Shown one piece after another: positions 26,294 to 34,324 of a DNA stretch of 64,000 nucleotides; position 1 is the first letter of the stretch, and each line of letters opens with the position of its first letter. This stretch comes from Pseudomonadota bacterium (GTDB lineage Bacteria > Pseudomonadota > Alphaproteobacteria > Azospirillales > Azospirillaceae), in the NCBI GenBank assembly GCA_023423695.1, contig JAFAFA010000079.1, positions 1 through 64,000 of the forward strand. The letters are read 5' to 3'. The translations under genes and the position numbers were made by a program. The notes beneath the pieces are model-generated. The model was not told where the DNA came from. It saw only the letters and a list, made by a program, of their open reading frames with translations, and did no database searches.

Positions 26294-27586
26294 ATGTCCT
26301 ACATCGTCCTTATGGTTGGGCTTGGCTTCCTGATCCTGTTGGTGGCCTGGCTGCCGATGGTTTTGAAGGAACTGCCGCTGTCGCTGCCGATCATCTGCGT
26401 CGCGCTTGGATTCGCGGTCTTCAGCCTTCTGCGGCTGGAGAACCCGGAGCCGCTGGCCTTTCCCGAGGCGACGGAGAGGCTGACGGAATTGATCGTCATC
26501 ATCTCGCTGATGGGCGCGGGGCTGAAGCTGGACCGCCGCATCGGCTGGCGGCGCTGGATCATCACATGGCGGCTGCTGGGCATCACCATGCCGCTTTCGA
26601 TCCTGATGATCGCCTTGATCGGTTGGTATTGGCTGGATTTTCCGCTGGCGGCGTCGATCCTGCTGGGGGCGGCGCTGGCGCCCACCGATCCGGTTCTGGC
26701 GTCCGACATCCAGGTCGGCCCACCGAAATCGGGGGAGGAGGACGAGATCCGGTTCAGCCTGACCTCGGAGGCCGGGCTGAACGACGGGCTGGCCTTTCCC
26801 TTCGTCCATCTCGCCATCGGCGTCGCCCTGCTGAACAACAACCCGCCCTGGGAGATGTTGAAGCACTGGGCGCTGCTGGACGTCCTTTGGCGGCTGGCCG
26901 CCGGGGTCGGCGTCGGCTGGCTGGTCGGGCGGTTCCTTGGCTACGTTACCTTCAGGGTGCCGAATCGGGCCAACCTGTCGCGGACGGGCGACGGGTTCGT
27001 ATCGCTCGGCATCACTCTGATCGCCTATGGGCTGACCGAACTGGTCAGCGGCTATGGCTTCGTCGCCGTGTTCGTTGCTGCCGTGGCTCTGCGCGATGCC
27101 GAGCGGGACAGCGAGTATCACGAGCGGCTGCACGACTTCGTCGAACAGACCGAGCGGCTGATGATGATGGTGATGCTGGTCCTGTTCGGCGGCACGCTCG
27201 TCCACGGGCTGATCGACGCTCTGTCCTGGAGTGCGGTGGGTGCGGCCGTGGTGATCCTGTTCCTGGTGCGGCCGTTGGCGGGGGTCGCCGGGCTGGCCGG
27301 CGTGCCGGTGCCGTTGGCTGAGAAACTGGCCATCGGATTCTTCGGCATCCGCGGCATGGGCAGCATCTATTACGTCGCCTACGCCCTGAACACTGCCGAG
27401 TTCGATGTGCCGAACGCATTGTGGGCGGTGACCGGGCTGATCGTGCTTCTCTCGATTCTCGTGCATGGCACGACGGTGACGCCGATCATGCGGCGGATCG
27501 ACCGGCGCCGACAGGCCATGGACCCGCCGCCGGCCGCCGCCATACACCCCCGAATGGAAAAAGCGGGTGTTTCGCCCGACCCTTGA
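26294..27586 (+). CDS. Cation:proton antiporter (CPA1/NhaP type)
   Basis: Inner-membrane sodium or potassium/proton exchanger of 430 residues from MSYIVLMVGLGF (ATG at 26294); the frame opens 21 codons earlier at 26231, which is possible but breaks the membrane start. About 11-12 hydrophobic segments are visible. The family ion-site blocks are ALAPTDPVLASDIQ and TSEAGLNDGLAFPFVHLAIG with its Asn-Asp pair. It probably serves pH or salt homeostasis. The preceding LdtR-like regulator is read in the same direction but is separated by about 300 bases. Confidence 0.88.
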   Translation: MSYIVLMVGLGFLILLVAWLPMVLKELPLSLPIICVALGFAVFSLLRLENPEPLAFPEATERLTELIVIISLMGAGLKLDRRIGWRRWIITWRLLGITMPLSILMIALIGWYWLDFPLAASILLGAALAPTDPVLASDIQVGPPKSGEEDEIRFSLTSEAGLNDGLAFPFVHLAIGVALLNNNPPWEMLKHWALLDVLWRLAAGVGVGWLVGRFLGYVTFRVPNRANLSRTGDGFVSLGITLIAYGLTELVSGYGFVAVFVAAVALRDAERDSEYHERLHDFVEQTERLMMMVMLVLFGGTLVHGLIDALSWSAVGAAVVILFLVRPLAGVAGLAGVPVPLAEKLAIGFFGIRGMGSIYYVAYALNTAEFDVPNALWAVTGLIVLLSILVHGTTVTPIMRRIDRRRQAMDPPPAAAIHPRMEKAGVSPDP

Positions 27587-27798
27587 TGAAAATTGTTTGT
27601 GAAGCTGAAATTCCGCTTCGCCTACAACGCGATGCCCCTGCATAGTGGTTGGGAAGCGGCGGCGCGGACGGCCAGACGGTTCCGGCAAACCGGACGGAAA
27701 GGGCCGGCGCGACCGCGCGGGGAGGCCGCCTGACGAACCGGTCCGGCAAGCCACCCGAAACCACGCGCAACGCAACGCTGAGGGGGAGGAATTCACGC

Positions 27799-29028
27799 AT
27801 GATCGCACGTCTTTTGACCGGTGCCGCCCTGGCCGCCCTGACGATCGGTGTCCTGTCCACGGGACCGGCCAATGCCCAGCAGGGCAAGCTGTCCGGCGAT
27901 ATGGTCAAGATCGGTGTGCTGAACGACCGCTCCGGCCTTTATGCCGATCTCGGCGGCGAGGGTTCGGCGATCGCCGCGCGCATGGCGGCGGAGGAGTTCG
28001 GCAACAAGATCCTGGGCAAGCCGATCCAGATCATCACCGCCGACCACCAGAACAAGCCCGACATCGGTTCCAACCTCGCCCGCCAGTGGATCGACCAGGA
28101 CGGGGTCGACGTGATCGTCGACGTGCCGAACTCCGGCGTCGCGCTGGCGGTTCAGGAGGTGACGAGGGAAAAGAAGACGATCTTCCTGATGGAAGGCCCG
28201 GCCACGTCGCGCCTGACCGGTGACGCCTGCTCCCCCACAGGCTTCCACTGGCCCTACGACACCCGCGCGCTGGCCGTCGGCACCGGTCAGGCTATCGTGA
28301 AGGAGGGCGGCGACAGCTGGTTCTTCATCACCGCCGACTATGCCTTCGGCCACCAGCTGGAGGCGGACACCTCGGCCCAGGTGAAGAAGGCCGGCGGCAA
28401 GGTGGTGGGCTCGGTGAAGGCGCCGCTGAACACCGCCGACTTCTCCTCCTTCCTGCTGCAGGCGCAATCGTCGGGCGCCAAGATCGTCGGGCTCGCCAAT
28501 GCCGGCGGCGATACCATCACGTCGATCAAGCAGGCGTCGGAATTCGGCCTGACGCAGAGCGGTCAGCAGAAGCTGGCCGGTCTGCTGATCTTCCTGTCCG
28601 ACGTGCATGCGCTGGGGCTGCAGGTCGCCCAGGATCTGGTGCTGACCACCGGATTCTACTGGGATCGTGACGAAGATTCCCGGGCCTGGTCCAAGAAGTT
28701 CTTCGACCGGCACGGCAAGATGCCGACCATGGTGCAGGCCGGCAGCTATTCCGCCGTGCGCCACTACCTGAAGGCGATCGAAGCCGCCGGCACCGACGAC
28801 GGGCCGACGGTCGCCGCCAAGATGAAGGAAATGCCGGTCAACGACATGTTCGCCAAGAACGGCACAATCCTGCCGAACGGCCGCATGGTCCACGACATGT
28901 ACCTGGCGCGGGTGAAGAAGCCGTCGGAATCGAAGGGGCCGTGGGACTATTACGAAATCCTGCGTACCATCCCCGGCAAGGAGGCCTTCGCCACCTTCGA
29001 AGAGAGCGGCTGCAAGCTGCCCAAGTAA
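27799..29028 (+). CDS. ABC transporter substrate-binding protein, branched-chain (HAAT) type
   Basis: Periplasmic ligand-binding protein of 409 residues from ATG 27799, with AGGGGGAGGA 8 bases upstream and a signal peptide ending ANAQQG. The Leu/Ile/Val-binding fold is seen in VKIGVLNDRSGLYADLGGEGSAIAARMAAEEFG and the two lobes that follow. The ligand cannot be assigned; such proteins also bind amides, urea or aromatic acids. It is the first gene of a three-gene set with two permeases. Confidence 0.92.
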   Translation: MIARLLTGAALAALTIGVLSTGPANAQQGKLSGDMVKIGVLNDRSGLYADLGGEGSAIAARMAAEEFGNKILGKPIQIITADHQNKPDIGSNLARQWIDQDGVDVIVDVPNSGVALAVQEVTREKKTIFLMEGPATSRLTGDACSPTGFHWPYDTRALAVGTGQAIVKEGGDSWFFITADYAFGHQLEADTSAQVKKAGGKVVGSVKAPLNTADFSSFLLQAQSSGAKIVGLANAGGDTITSIKQASEFGLTQSGQQKLAGLLIFLSDVHALGLQVAQDLVLTTGFYWDRDEDSRAWSKKFFDRHGKMPTMVQAGSYSAVRHYLKAIEAAGTDDGPTVAAKMKEMPVNDMFAKNGTILPNGRMVHDMYLARVKKPSESKGPWDYYEILRTIPGKEAFATFEESGCKLPK

Positions 29029-29039
29029 AAGCGCGAGAT

Positions 29040-29072
29040 GAGTAAAAGCATGACGCGAGTCAGAGCATGACG
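29040..29072 (+). repeat. Short direct repeat between binding protein and permease
   Basis: Two 16-base copies, GAGTAAAAGCATGACG (29040-29055) and GAGTCAGAGCATGACG (29057-29072), identical at 14 of 16 bases, lie just after the binding-protein stop. The function is unknown; this is where differential mRNA stability elements often sit in such operons. Confidence 0.6.
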
Positions 29073-29150
29073 TGACGGAGCGGCATCCCCGCCGCCGCAT
29101 CGGTCGTCAGGCCGGCGCTGCGGCGGGGGCGGCAGGGGAGAGCGACGCTC

Positions 29151-30041
29151 ATGATGGGGACGATTTTCGGCATTCCGCCCCAGGCGCTGTTCGGACAGCT
29201 TCTCCTGGGGCTGATCAACGGGTCGTTTTACGCGCTGCTCAGCCTTGGGCTGGCGGTCATCTTCGGCATGCTGAACGTCATCAACTTCGCCCACGGCGCG
29301 CTGTACATGATGGGCGCCTTCGTGTCCTGGCTGCTGCTGACCCAGCTCGGCATCGGCTATTGGTGGGCGCTGCTGCTGGCACCACTGATCGTCGGGCTGT
29401 TCGGCGTGGTGCTGGAGAAGACGCTGCTGTCGCGGCTGTACAAGCTGGACCACCTCTATGGCCTGCTGCTGACCTTCGGCCTCGCGCTGATCGTGGAGGG
29501 GGCCTTCCGCCACCAGTACGGCGTGTCGGGCCAGCCCTATCCGATTCCCGATGCGCTGAAGGGCGGCCAGAATCTGGGCTTCATGTTCCTGCCCAATTAT
29601 CGCGGCTGGGTCGTGGTGGCGTCGCTGGTCGTCTGCCTCAGCACCTGGATCGCCATCGAAAAGACCAAGCTGGGGGCATACCTGCGCGCGGCGACGGAGA
29701 ATCCGGTGCTGGTGCAGGCCTTCGGCATCAATGTGCCGCGCATGGTGACGCTGACCTACGCCTTCGGCGTCGCGCTGGCCGGACTGGCCGGCGTGCTGGC
29801 GGCGCCTATCTATCAGGTATCGCCGCTGATGGGTTCCAACCTGATCATCGTGGTGTTCGCCGTCGTGGTGATCGGCGGCATGGGGTCGATCCTCGGCGCG
29901 GTGCTGACCGGCTATGGTCTGGGCCTGTTGGAAGGGCTGACCAAGGTGTTCTATCCGGAGGCCTCGAACATCGTGGTCTTCGTCATCATGGCGGTGGTGC
30001 TGATGATCAAGCCCGCCGGCCTGTTCGGACGGGAAAGGTGA
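29151..30041 (+). CDS. Branched-chain amino acid ABC transporter permease, LivH type
   Basis: Inner-membrane permease of 296 residues with about eight hydrophobic segments. Family blocks are GLINGSFYALLSLGLAVIFGMLNVINFAHGALYMMGAF at the N terminus (residues 16-53) and VVIGGMGSILGAVLTGYGLG near the C terminus. It pairs with the LivM-type permease that begins 4 bases after its stop. Start is ATG at 29151; a second ATG follows directly. Confidence 0.94.
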   Translation: MMGTIFGIPPQALFGQLLLGLINGSFYALLSLGLAVIFGMLNVINFAHGALYMMGAFVSWLLLTQLGIGYWWALLLAPLIVGLFGVVLEKTLLSRLYKLDHLYGLLLTFGLALIVEGAFRHQYGVSGQPYPIPDALKGGQNLGFMFLPNYRGWVVVASLVVCLSTWIAIEKTKLGAYLRAATENPVLVQAFGINVPRMVTLTYAFGVALAGLAGVLAAPIYQVSPLMGSNLIIVVFAVVVIGGMGSILGAVLTGYGLGLLEGLTKVFYPEASNIVVFVIMAVVLMIKPAGLFGRER

Positions 30042-30045
30042 GCGC

Positions 30046-31050
30046 ATGAGCCTTCATTCGCAAAGCGGCGGCCGGGCGTCCGCCAAGGCTCCCCGTACCG
30101 CCGCGCGGGTGTCAGTCCCCGACAAGGGGCTGACGCCGGCGAGGATCGGTGCGCTGGTGGTGCTCGCCGGCCTGCTGGCGGCCCCCTTCCTGCTCTACCC
30201 CGTCTTTTTGATGAAGGTGCTGTGCTTCGCGCTGTTCGCCTGCGCCTTCAACCTGCTGATCGGCTTCGGCGGCCTGCTCAGTTTCGGCCATGCCGCCTTC
30301 TTCGGCAGTGCCGCCTATGTCACCGCCCATACGGTGAAGGTCTGGGGGCTGCCGCCGGAGCTCGGCATTCTGTTGGGCACCGCGGCTTCGGCCTTCCTGG
30401 GGCTGGTGTTCGGCGGCATCGCCATCCGGCGGCAGGGCATCTATTTCGCCATGATCACGCTGGCGTTGAGCCAGATGGTGTTCTTCCTGGCACTGCAGCT
30501 TCCCTTCACCCATGGCGAGGACGGCATCCAGGGTGTGCCACGCGGCGTCCTGTTCGGGATCTTCGACCTGAACAACCCGATGGCGATGTATTACACCGTG
30601 CTGGCCGTGTTCCTGATCGGCTTCGCCATCATCTGGCGGGCGGTCCATTCGCCCTTCGGACAGGTTCTGAAGGCGATCCGGGAGAACGAGCCGCGCGCCG
30701 TGTCTCTCGGCTACCGCACCGACCGCTACAAGCTGGTTGCCTTCGTGCTCTCGGCGACGCTGGCGGGACTTGCCGGCGGCACCAAGGCCATCGTCTTCCA
30801 GCTTGCCAGCCTGACCGACGTGACGTGGCAGATGTCGGGTGAGGTGGTGCTGATGACGCTTCTCGGTGGCATGGGCACGCTGTCCGGCCCGGTGATCGGT
30901 GCGGCGCTGGTGGTGACGCTGGAAAATTATCTGGCGGCGACCAGCCTGCCGGTGCCGGTGGTGATCGGCTGCATCTTCGTCGTCTGCGTCCTGGTCTTCC
31001 GCCGCGGCATAGCCGGCGAAATCCAGGCGAGGCTGGGAAAGAAGCACTGA
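30046..31050 (+). CDS. Branched-chain amino acid ABC transporter permease, LivM type
   Basis: Second permease subunit, 334 residues. A basic, probably cytoplasmic N-terminal tail of about 35 residues is followed by 8-9 hydrophobic segments with the family blocks NLLIGFGGLLSFGHAAFFG, KAIRENEPRAVSLGY and LLGGMGTLSGPVIGA. The two ATPase genes that usually follow (livG, livF) are missing here; the next gene is an unrelated phasin 240 bases on. Confidence 0.94.
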   Translation: MSLHSQSGGRASAKAPRTAARVSVPDKGLTPARIGALVVLAGLLAAPFLLYPVFLMKVLCFALFACAFNLLIGFGGLLSFGHAAFFGSAAYVTAHTVKVWGLPPELGILLGTAASAFLGLVFGGIAIRRQGIYFAMITLALSQMVFFLALQLPFTHGEDGIQGVPRGVLFGIFDLNNPMAMYYTVLAVFLIGFAIIWRAVHSPFGQVLKAIRENEPRAVSLGYRTDRYKLVAFVLSATLAGLAGGTKAIVFQLASLTDVTWQMSGEVVLMTLLGGMGTLSGPVIGAALVVTLENYLAATSLPVPVVIGCIFVVCVLVFRRGIAGEIQARLGKKH

Positions 31051-31292
31051 ATTGGAAAGATTTTGGACGAGAGTGGCAGGTGAAGTAAGAACTGTTTCGA
31101 AAGAAAGACACTACGGTTTCAAGATACCGCATACCTCGAAATAAGGGGTGCGGGGCTATTATTTTGCGTCCTGGAACGTTCTGCTTGTCGGGTGTTATAC
31201 GACTCAACGCGTGCGGCGGTGCAGCAAAATGACCGACGCGAGCTTTGGGAAGAAGCGTCCGCCCGGACGAACGTATTCGAGGAGCATCCCGC

Positions 31293-31955
31293 ATGGCCAC
31301 GGACAAAGACACCACGATCCACACGCGTGACACCGCCAACCGTGCGAAAGGTACGGTGGAAGAGATGACCCGCGCTGGCGAAGCGACCACCCGCCGCGCC
31401 GCCGATGCCGCCCGGTCTATGGGCGAAGAGGCGGCTGAGACCGGCCGTCAGGCCGCCGATGCTGGCGCGGAAGCCGGCCAGACGGTGATGGGCGCCGGTG
31501 CCGACATGACGCGCGGCACCGCCGACACCGCCCGCACGGTCATGGGGACGGCCAGCGACGTCGCCGGTCGCACCTCCGAGCAATTGCAGCGCGCTCTCGG
31601 GCTGTCCAAGGAAGCCCAGGGAGAGGTCGCGAGCCAGACGCGCGAGACCATGGACGTCATGGTTCAGTGCGGCAGCGTCCTGGCCGACGGCTGGCAGAAC
31701 GCTTGGCGCGAATGGATGGGCTTGGCCCAGGAAGTCGCCAGCCGCAATGCCGAAGGCATGAACGCGCTGATGCGCAGCCGCACGGTCCCGGATTTCTGCG
31801 CGACGCAGAGCCGGATGCTGAAGGACAACATGCAGTTGGTGCTGAGCCGCGGCGTCAAGATTTCCGAGCTGTCGGCCAACACCGCCAGCACCGCCATCGG
31901 CAAGCTGAACGCCCGCCTCGAAGGGGCGGCTCAGCAGACGGAGCGCCGCTTCTAA
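31293..31955 (+). CDS. Phasin family protein
   Basis: A 220-residue helical protein. The first 90 residues are rich in Ala, Thr, Glu and Gly with repeated TADTARTVMGTASD-like heptads, as in LEA-type helices. Residues about 95-205 match the phasin domain (QRALGLSKEAQGEVASQTRETMDVMVQCGSVLADGW, then SRNAEGMNALMRSRTVPDFCATQSRML). Phasins coat polyhydroxybutyrate granules, which Azospirillum makes in quantity. The ATG at 31293 is chosen for the GAGGAG 9 bases upstream; the frame opens 16 codons earlier. An intrinsic terminator follows. Confidence 0.85.
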   Translation: MATDKDTTIHTRDTANRAKGTVEEMTRAGEATTRRAADAARSMGEEAAETGRQAADAGAEAGQTVMGAGADMTRGTADTARTVMGTASDVAGRTSEQLQRALGLSKEAQGEVASQTRETMDVMVQCGSVLADGWQNAWREWMGLAQEVASRNAEGMNALMRSRTVPDFCATQSRMLKDNMQLVLSRGVKISELSANTASTAIGKLNARLEGAAQQTERRF

Positions 31956-31999
31956 ACATCCAACAATCCGAAAAGGAACGGTCTCCATCCTGACCTGAA

Positions 32000-32028
32000 C
32001 CCCGGCCCGCAAGGACCGGGGTTTTTTC
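32000..32028 (+). terminator. Intrinsic terminator after the phasin gene
   Basis: The stem arms are ACCCCGG and CCGGGGT, the loop is 10 bases, and TTTTTT follows directly. Confidence 0.88.
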
Positions 32029-32049
32029 TGCGCCGGATGCGCCGGTCAC

Positions 32050-32149
32050 GATGCCTTCGGCGTCGGTTTTGGTTATGACGCTTCCGGCGTGAGTCTTGTT
32101 TACGACGCCTCCGGCGTGAGTCTTGTTTAAGACGCCTCCGGCGTCAGCC
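32050..32149. repeat. 27-base tandem repeat with a hairpin in each unit, 3.7 copies
   Basis: Units start at 32050, 32077, 32104 and 32131, each 27 bases long; the last is partial. The core of the later units is GACGCCTCCGGCGTC, itself a 6-bp hairpin with a 3-base loop. Spacers read GAGTCTTGTTTA or close. The partial unit covers the last codons of rlmJ (LTPEAS), so the array looks like repeated copying of that gene end, and divergence grows with distance from rlmJ. Confidence 0.85.
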
Positions 32150-32969
32150 AGCTCACCGACGTGCCGCCGCCGGTGGAGGGCAGGGCGTGGTGCAGGGCCG
32201 GCAGCATTTCGCGCAGCGTCTCGTCCAGCTTCCAGGGCGGGTTGACGATCATCAGGCCGGAACCATTCAGGCGCAGGTGGGTGTCCTCGGGATGCCACGT
32301 CAGTTCGGCGATCAGCACCTTGGGGATGCCGGTCTTCTCCACGGCGTCCTGGAACCGCCAGACCGCCGCCCGTTCCTTGATGGGATACCACAGGGCGAAG
32401 ATGCCGGTGGACCAGCGGCGGTGGGCCAGCGCCAGCCCTTCGGCCATGCGGGCGAACTCGTCCGGCTGTTCGAAGGGTGGATCGATCAGGACGAGTCCGC
32501 GCTTCTCCTTGGGCGGAAGATGGGCTTTCAGCGCGGTGTAGGCGTCCGATTGGTGGACGGACACGGCTCGGTCGTCGGCGAACTCCGCCTTCAGGCTGCG
32601 GGCGTCGTCGGGATGCAGTTCCACCAGAACCATGCGGTCCTGCGGACGCAGGGCGGCGCGGGCGATGCGGGGAGAACCGGGATACCAGCGCAGGGAGCCG
32701 TTCGGGTTCAACGCCTGCACGGCATCCAGATAGGGTGTCAGCCCCGGGTGGGGTGCCGGCCGTCCCCACAGGCGGCCGATGCCGTCTTCGCTTTCCGCGG
32801 TCTTGCGGGCCGGTTCGGAGGTCAGGTCGTAGCGCCCGATTCCGGCATGGGTGTCGAGCACGCAGAAAGGAGTCGGCTTGGCGCGCAGATGATCCAGGAT
32901 CAGCGCCAGGACGGCGTGCTTCATCACGTCGGCCAGGTTGCCGGCATGGAAGATGTGGCGATAGTTCAT
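32127..32969 (-). CDS. rlmJ: 23S rRNA (adenine(2030)-N6)-methyltransferase RlmJ
   Basis: Methylates A2030 of 23S rRNA. It is 280 residues, the usual length. Markers are MNYRHIFHAGNLADVMKHAVL at the N terminus, LDTHAGIGRYDL (SAM site), VLVELHPDD and LVLIDPPFEQPDEF, with the DPPF catalytic block. The coding end runs into the 27-base repeat array. Confidence 0.94.
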   Translation of the reverse strand: MNYRHIFHAGNLADVMKHAVLALILDHLRAKPTPFCVLDTHAGIGRYDLTSEPARKTAESEDGIGRLWGRPAPHPGLTPYLDAVQALNPNGSLRWYPGSPRIARAALRPQDRMVLVELHPDDARSLKAEFADDRAVSVHQSDAYTALKAHLPPKEKRGLVLIDPPFEQPDEFARMAEGLALAHRRWSTGIFALWYPIKERAAVWRFQDAVEKTGIPKVLIAELTWHPEDTHLRLNGSGLMIVNPPWKLDETLREMLPALHHALPSTGGGTSVSWLTPEAS

Positions 32970-33038
32970 GCGCCGGGGTTTACCCGATCACGCCGCTTCG
33001 CGCCAGCGGTCATGCCGGCGTTACTGTCGATGCGGGGA

Positions 33039-33734
33039 TCAGTTGATGGCGGCGACCTGCTGGGCGTTGCGGAAGCTGCGGCGGGTGCCGGGGGCAACGC
33101 TGACCGGATCGGTGTCTTCACAACGGGAGGAGGCGAGCAGCTTGGCGCTCTGCGCATCCAGTTCGGACAGGCTCTGCCAGATCTTGCAGACATAGGCCTG
33201 GGCGCGGCGGCCTGAACCGCCGTTGTAGCGGGCGAGCGCGGTCTTCCAGTTGCCTTCCTCGCCATGGAAGCGGACCAGCAGCTGGCCGGCGTAGAACACG
33301 TTGTCGCGCGGCTCCACGATCTTTTCCAGCGGCTGGAATTCGCCGCGGTGCGAGGCGACGGACAGCTGCATGCAGCCGACATAGGTGTTTGAACGAAGCT
33401 GTCCGCGATTGTCGCGGAGGTGCCGGGCGGCGTCATTGACGTTGCGGGCGTAATAGGGGCGGCCCTGCACGCTCATCGCGAAGGGGTGCGGTGCGCCGTC
33501 CTGTCCGCTTTCGACCAGCGCGATGGCCACCAGCATGCCCGACGGAATGCCGAGCTTCTGTTCGGCCTCCACTGCGTGGGTGACGCAGCTTTCCTTGGCG
33601 AGGGCCGGGGTTGCGGTCTGGGCCTGGGCGGGAGTTGCCATCGTCAGCGCCACCAGGGGGGCCGTCAGCAGTCCCGCAGCCAGTGCGATGCGTCCACCCG
33701 CTGTGGCGCATACGCGCTGATTTCGTCCCCGCAT
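33039..33734 (-). CDS. Secreted lytic transglycosylase domain protein
   Basis: A 231-residue periplasmic protein. The ATG at 33734 has AAGGAGG 8 bases upstream. A signal peptide (about residues 10-40, ending PAQAQ) is followed by an SLT-like domain: LGIPSGMLVAIALVESGQDG with the probable catalytic Glu, then NTYVGCMQLSVASHRGEF and ALARYNGGSGRRAQAYV. The Gly-Leu-Met-Gln block of canonical enzymes is replaced by GCMQL. The C-terminal 40 residues are basic and probably disordered. Confidence 0.85.
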   Translation of the reverse strand: MRGRNQRVCATAGGRIALAAGLLTAPLVALTMATPAQAQTATPALAKESCVTHAVEAEQKLGIPSGMLVAIALVESGQDGAPHPFAMSVQGRPYYARNVNDAARHLRDNRGQLRSNTYVGCMQLSVASHRGEFQPLEKIVEPRDNVFYAGQLLVRFHGEEGNWKTALARYNGGSGRRAQAYVCKIWQSLSELDAQSAKLLASSRCEDTDPVSVAPGTRRSFRNAQQVAAIN

Positions 33735-34324
33735 CCCAAACCTCCTTCTGATGTCGCCCCGTGTTCTACGGCGGCTGTTTGACCCCCCGCGCGGGGCCGT
33801 TGTTCCGGTCACCGAGTCGCTTACGGCGACCGCCTCCTACCCAGATGTTCGACGCCTCCCAATCGGGCGCCGCGGCCACACTTCCAAAAATTTGATCCAC
33901 CGTCAACCGCCTTGCACCCTGGTAATACCACAGCTTTCGTCCGTCAGATGTCACGCAGCGGTACCGGACCGACGGCCTAGGCTCTTCGTGCCCAGGCATA
34001 AGCCTTTGAATCGCCACATTTGCCGACGAAATCGAAAGGGGTGTCCCTATGGTATGGGTCTGCCTTCCGTACAGGTGATGAAAAAGGGGCTACTGCGACC
34101 GCGTGTCGCCGGAATCACACTTCCAGATGATTTTCGCGACCCCCTTGCGCGGCGCAGCATGTTCGGGCAGTAAACTCCGCCGCCTTGTTTCCCTGGACTC
34201 GGGCGGGTCGGGTTCGAGGGTGCCGCCAGGGGCTGATCGCCACTGGGTCGCGGCAAGCGGATGCCGAGCCTCACGGGCCGGGGCACCCCGGTCGTGCAGG
34301 CTCGACCTCAGAGGAATCCATCCC
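33735..34324. other. Long intergenic region of lower GC bias
   Basis: About 590 bases between the lytic transglycosylase and the TPR-methyltransferase. Third-position GC of every open frame is well below that of the neighbouring genes. It holds one weak open frame on the minus strand (33766-34017) and a short CCCCGCGCGGGG palindrome near 33785. No RNA family was recognised. Confidence 0.5.
33766..34017 (-). CDS. Doubtful small hypothetical protein
   Basis: An open frame of 83 residues. Its middle, TSDGRKLWYYQGARRLTVDQIF, looks protein-like, but third-position GC is only about 60 percent and there is no Shine-Dalgarno. It could be a relic of a transferred gene or chance. No family was recognised. 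Confidence 0.2.
   Translation of the reverse strand: MAIQRLMPGHEEPRPSVRYRCVTSDGRKLWYYQGARRLTVDQIFGSVAAAPDWEASNIWVGGGRRKRLGDRNNGPARGVKQPP

Noticed and set aside
31173..31197. GGAAC followed by TGTT upstream of the phasin gene, like an EcfG promoter
   Set aside because: The spacing is 15 bases where 16-17 is expected, and the first base of the second box is wrong. Not strong enough to call.
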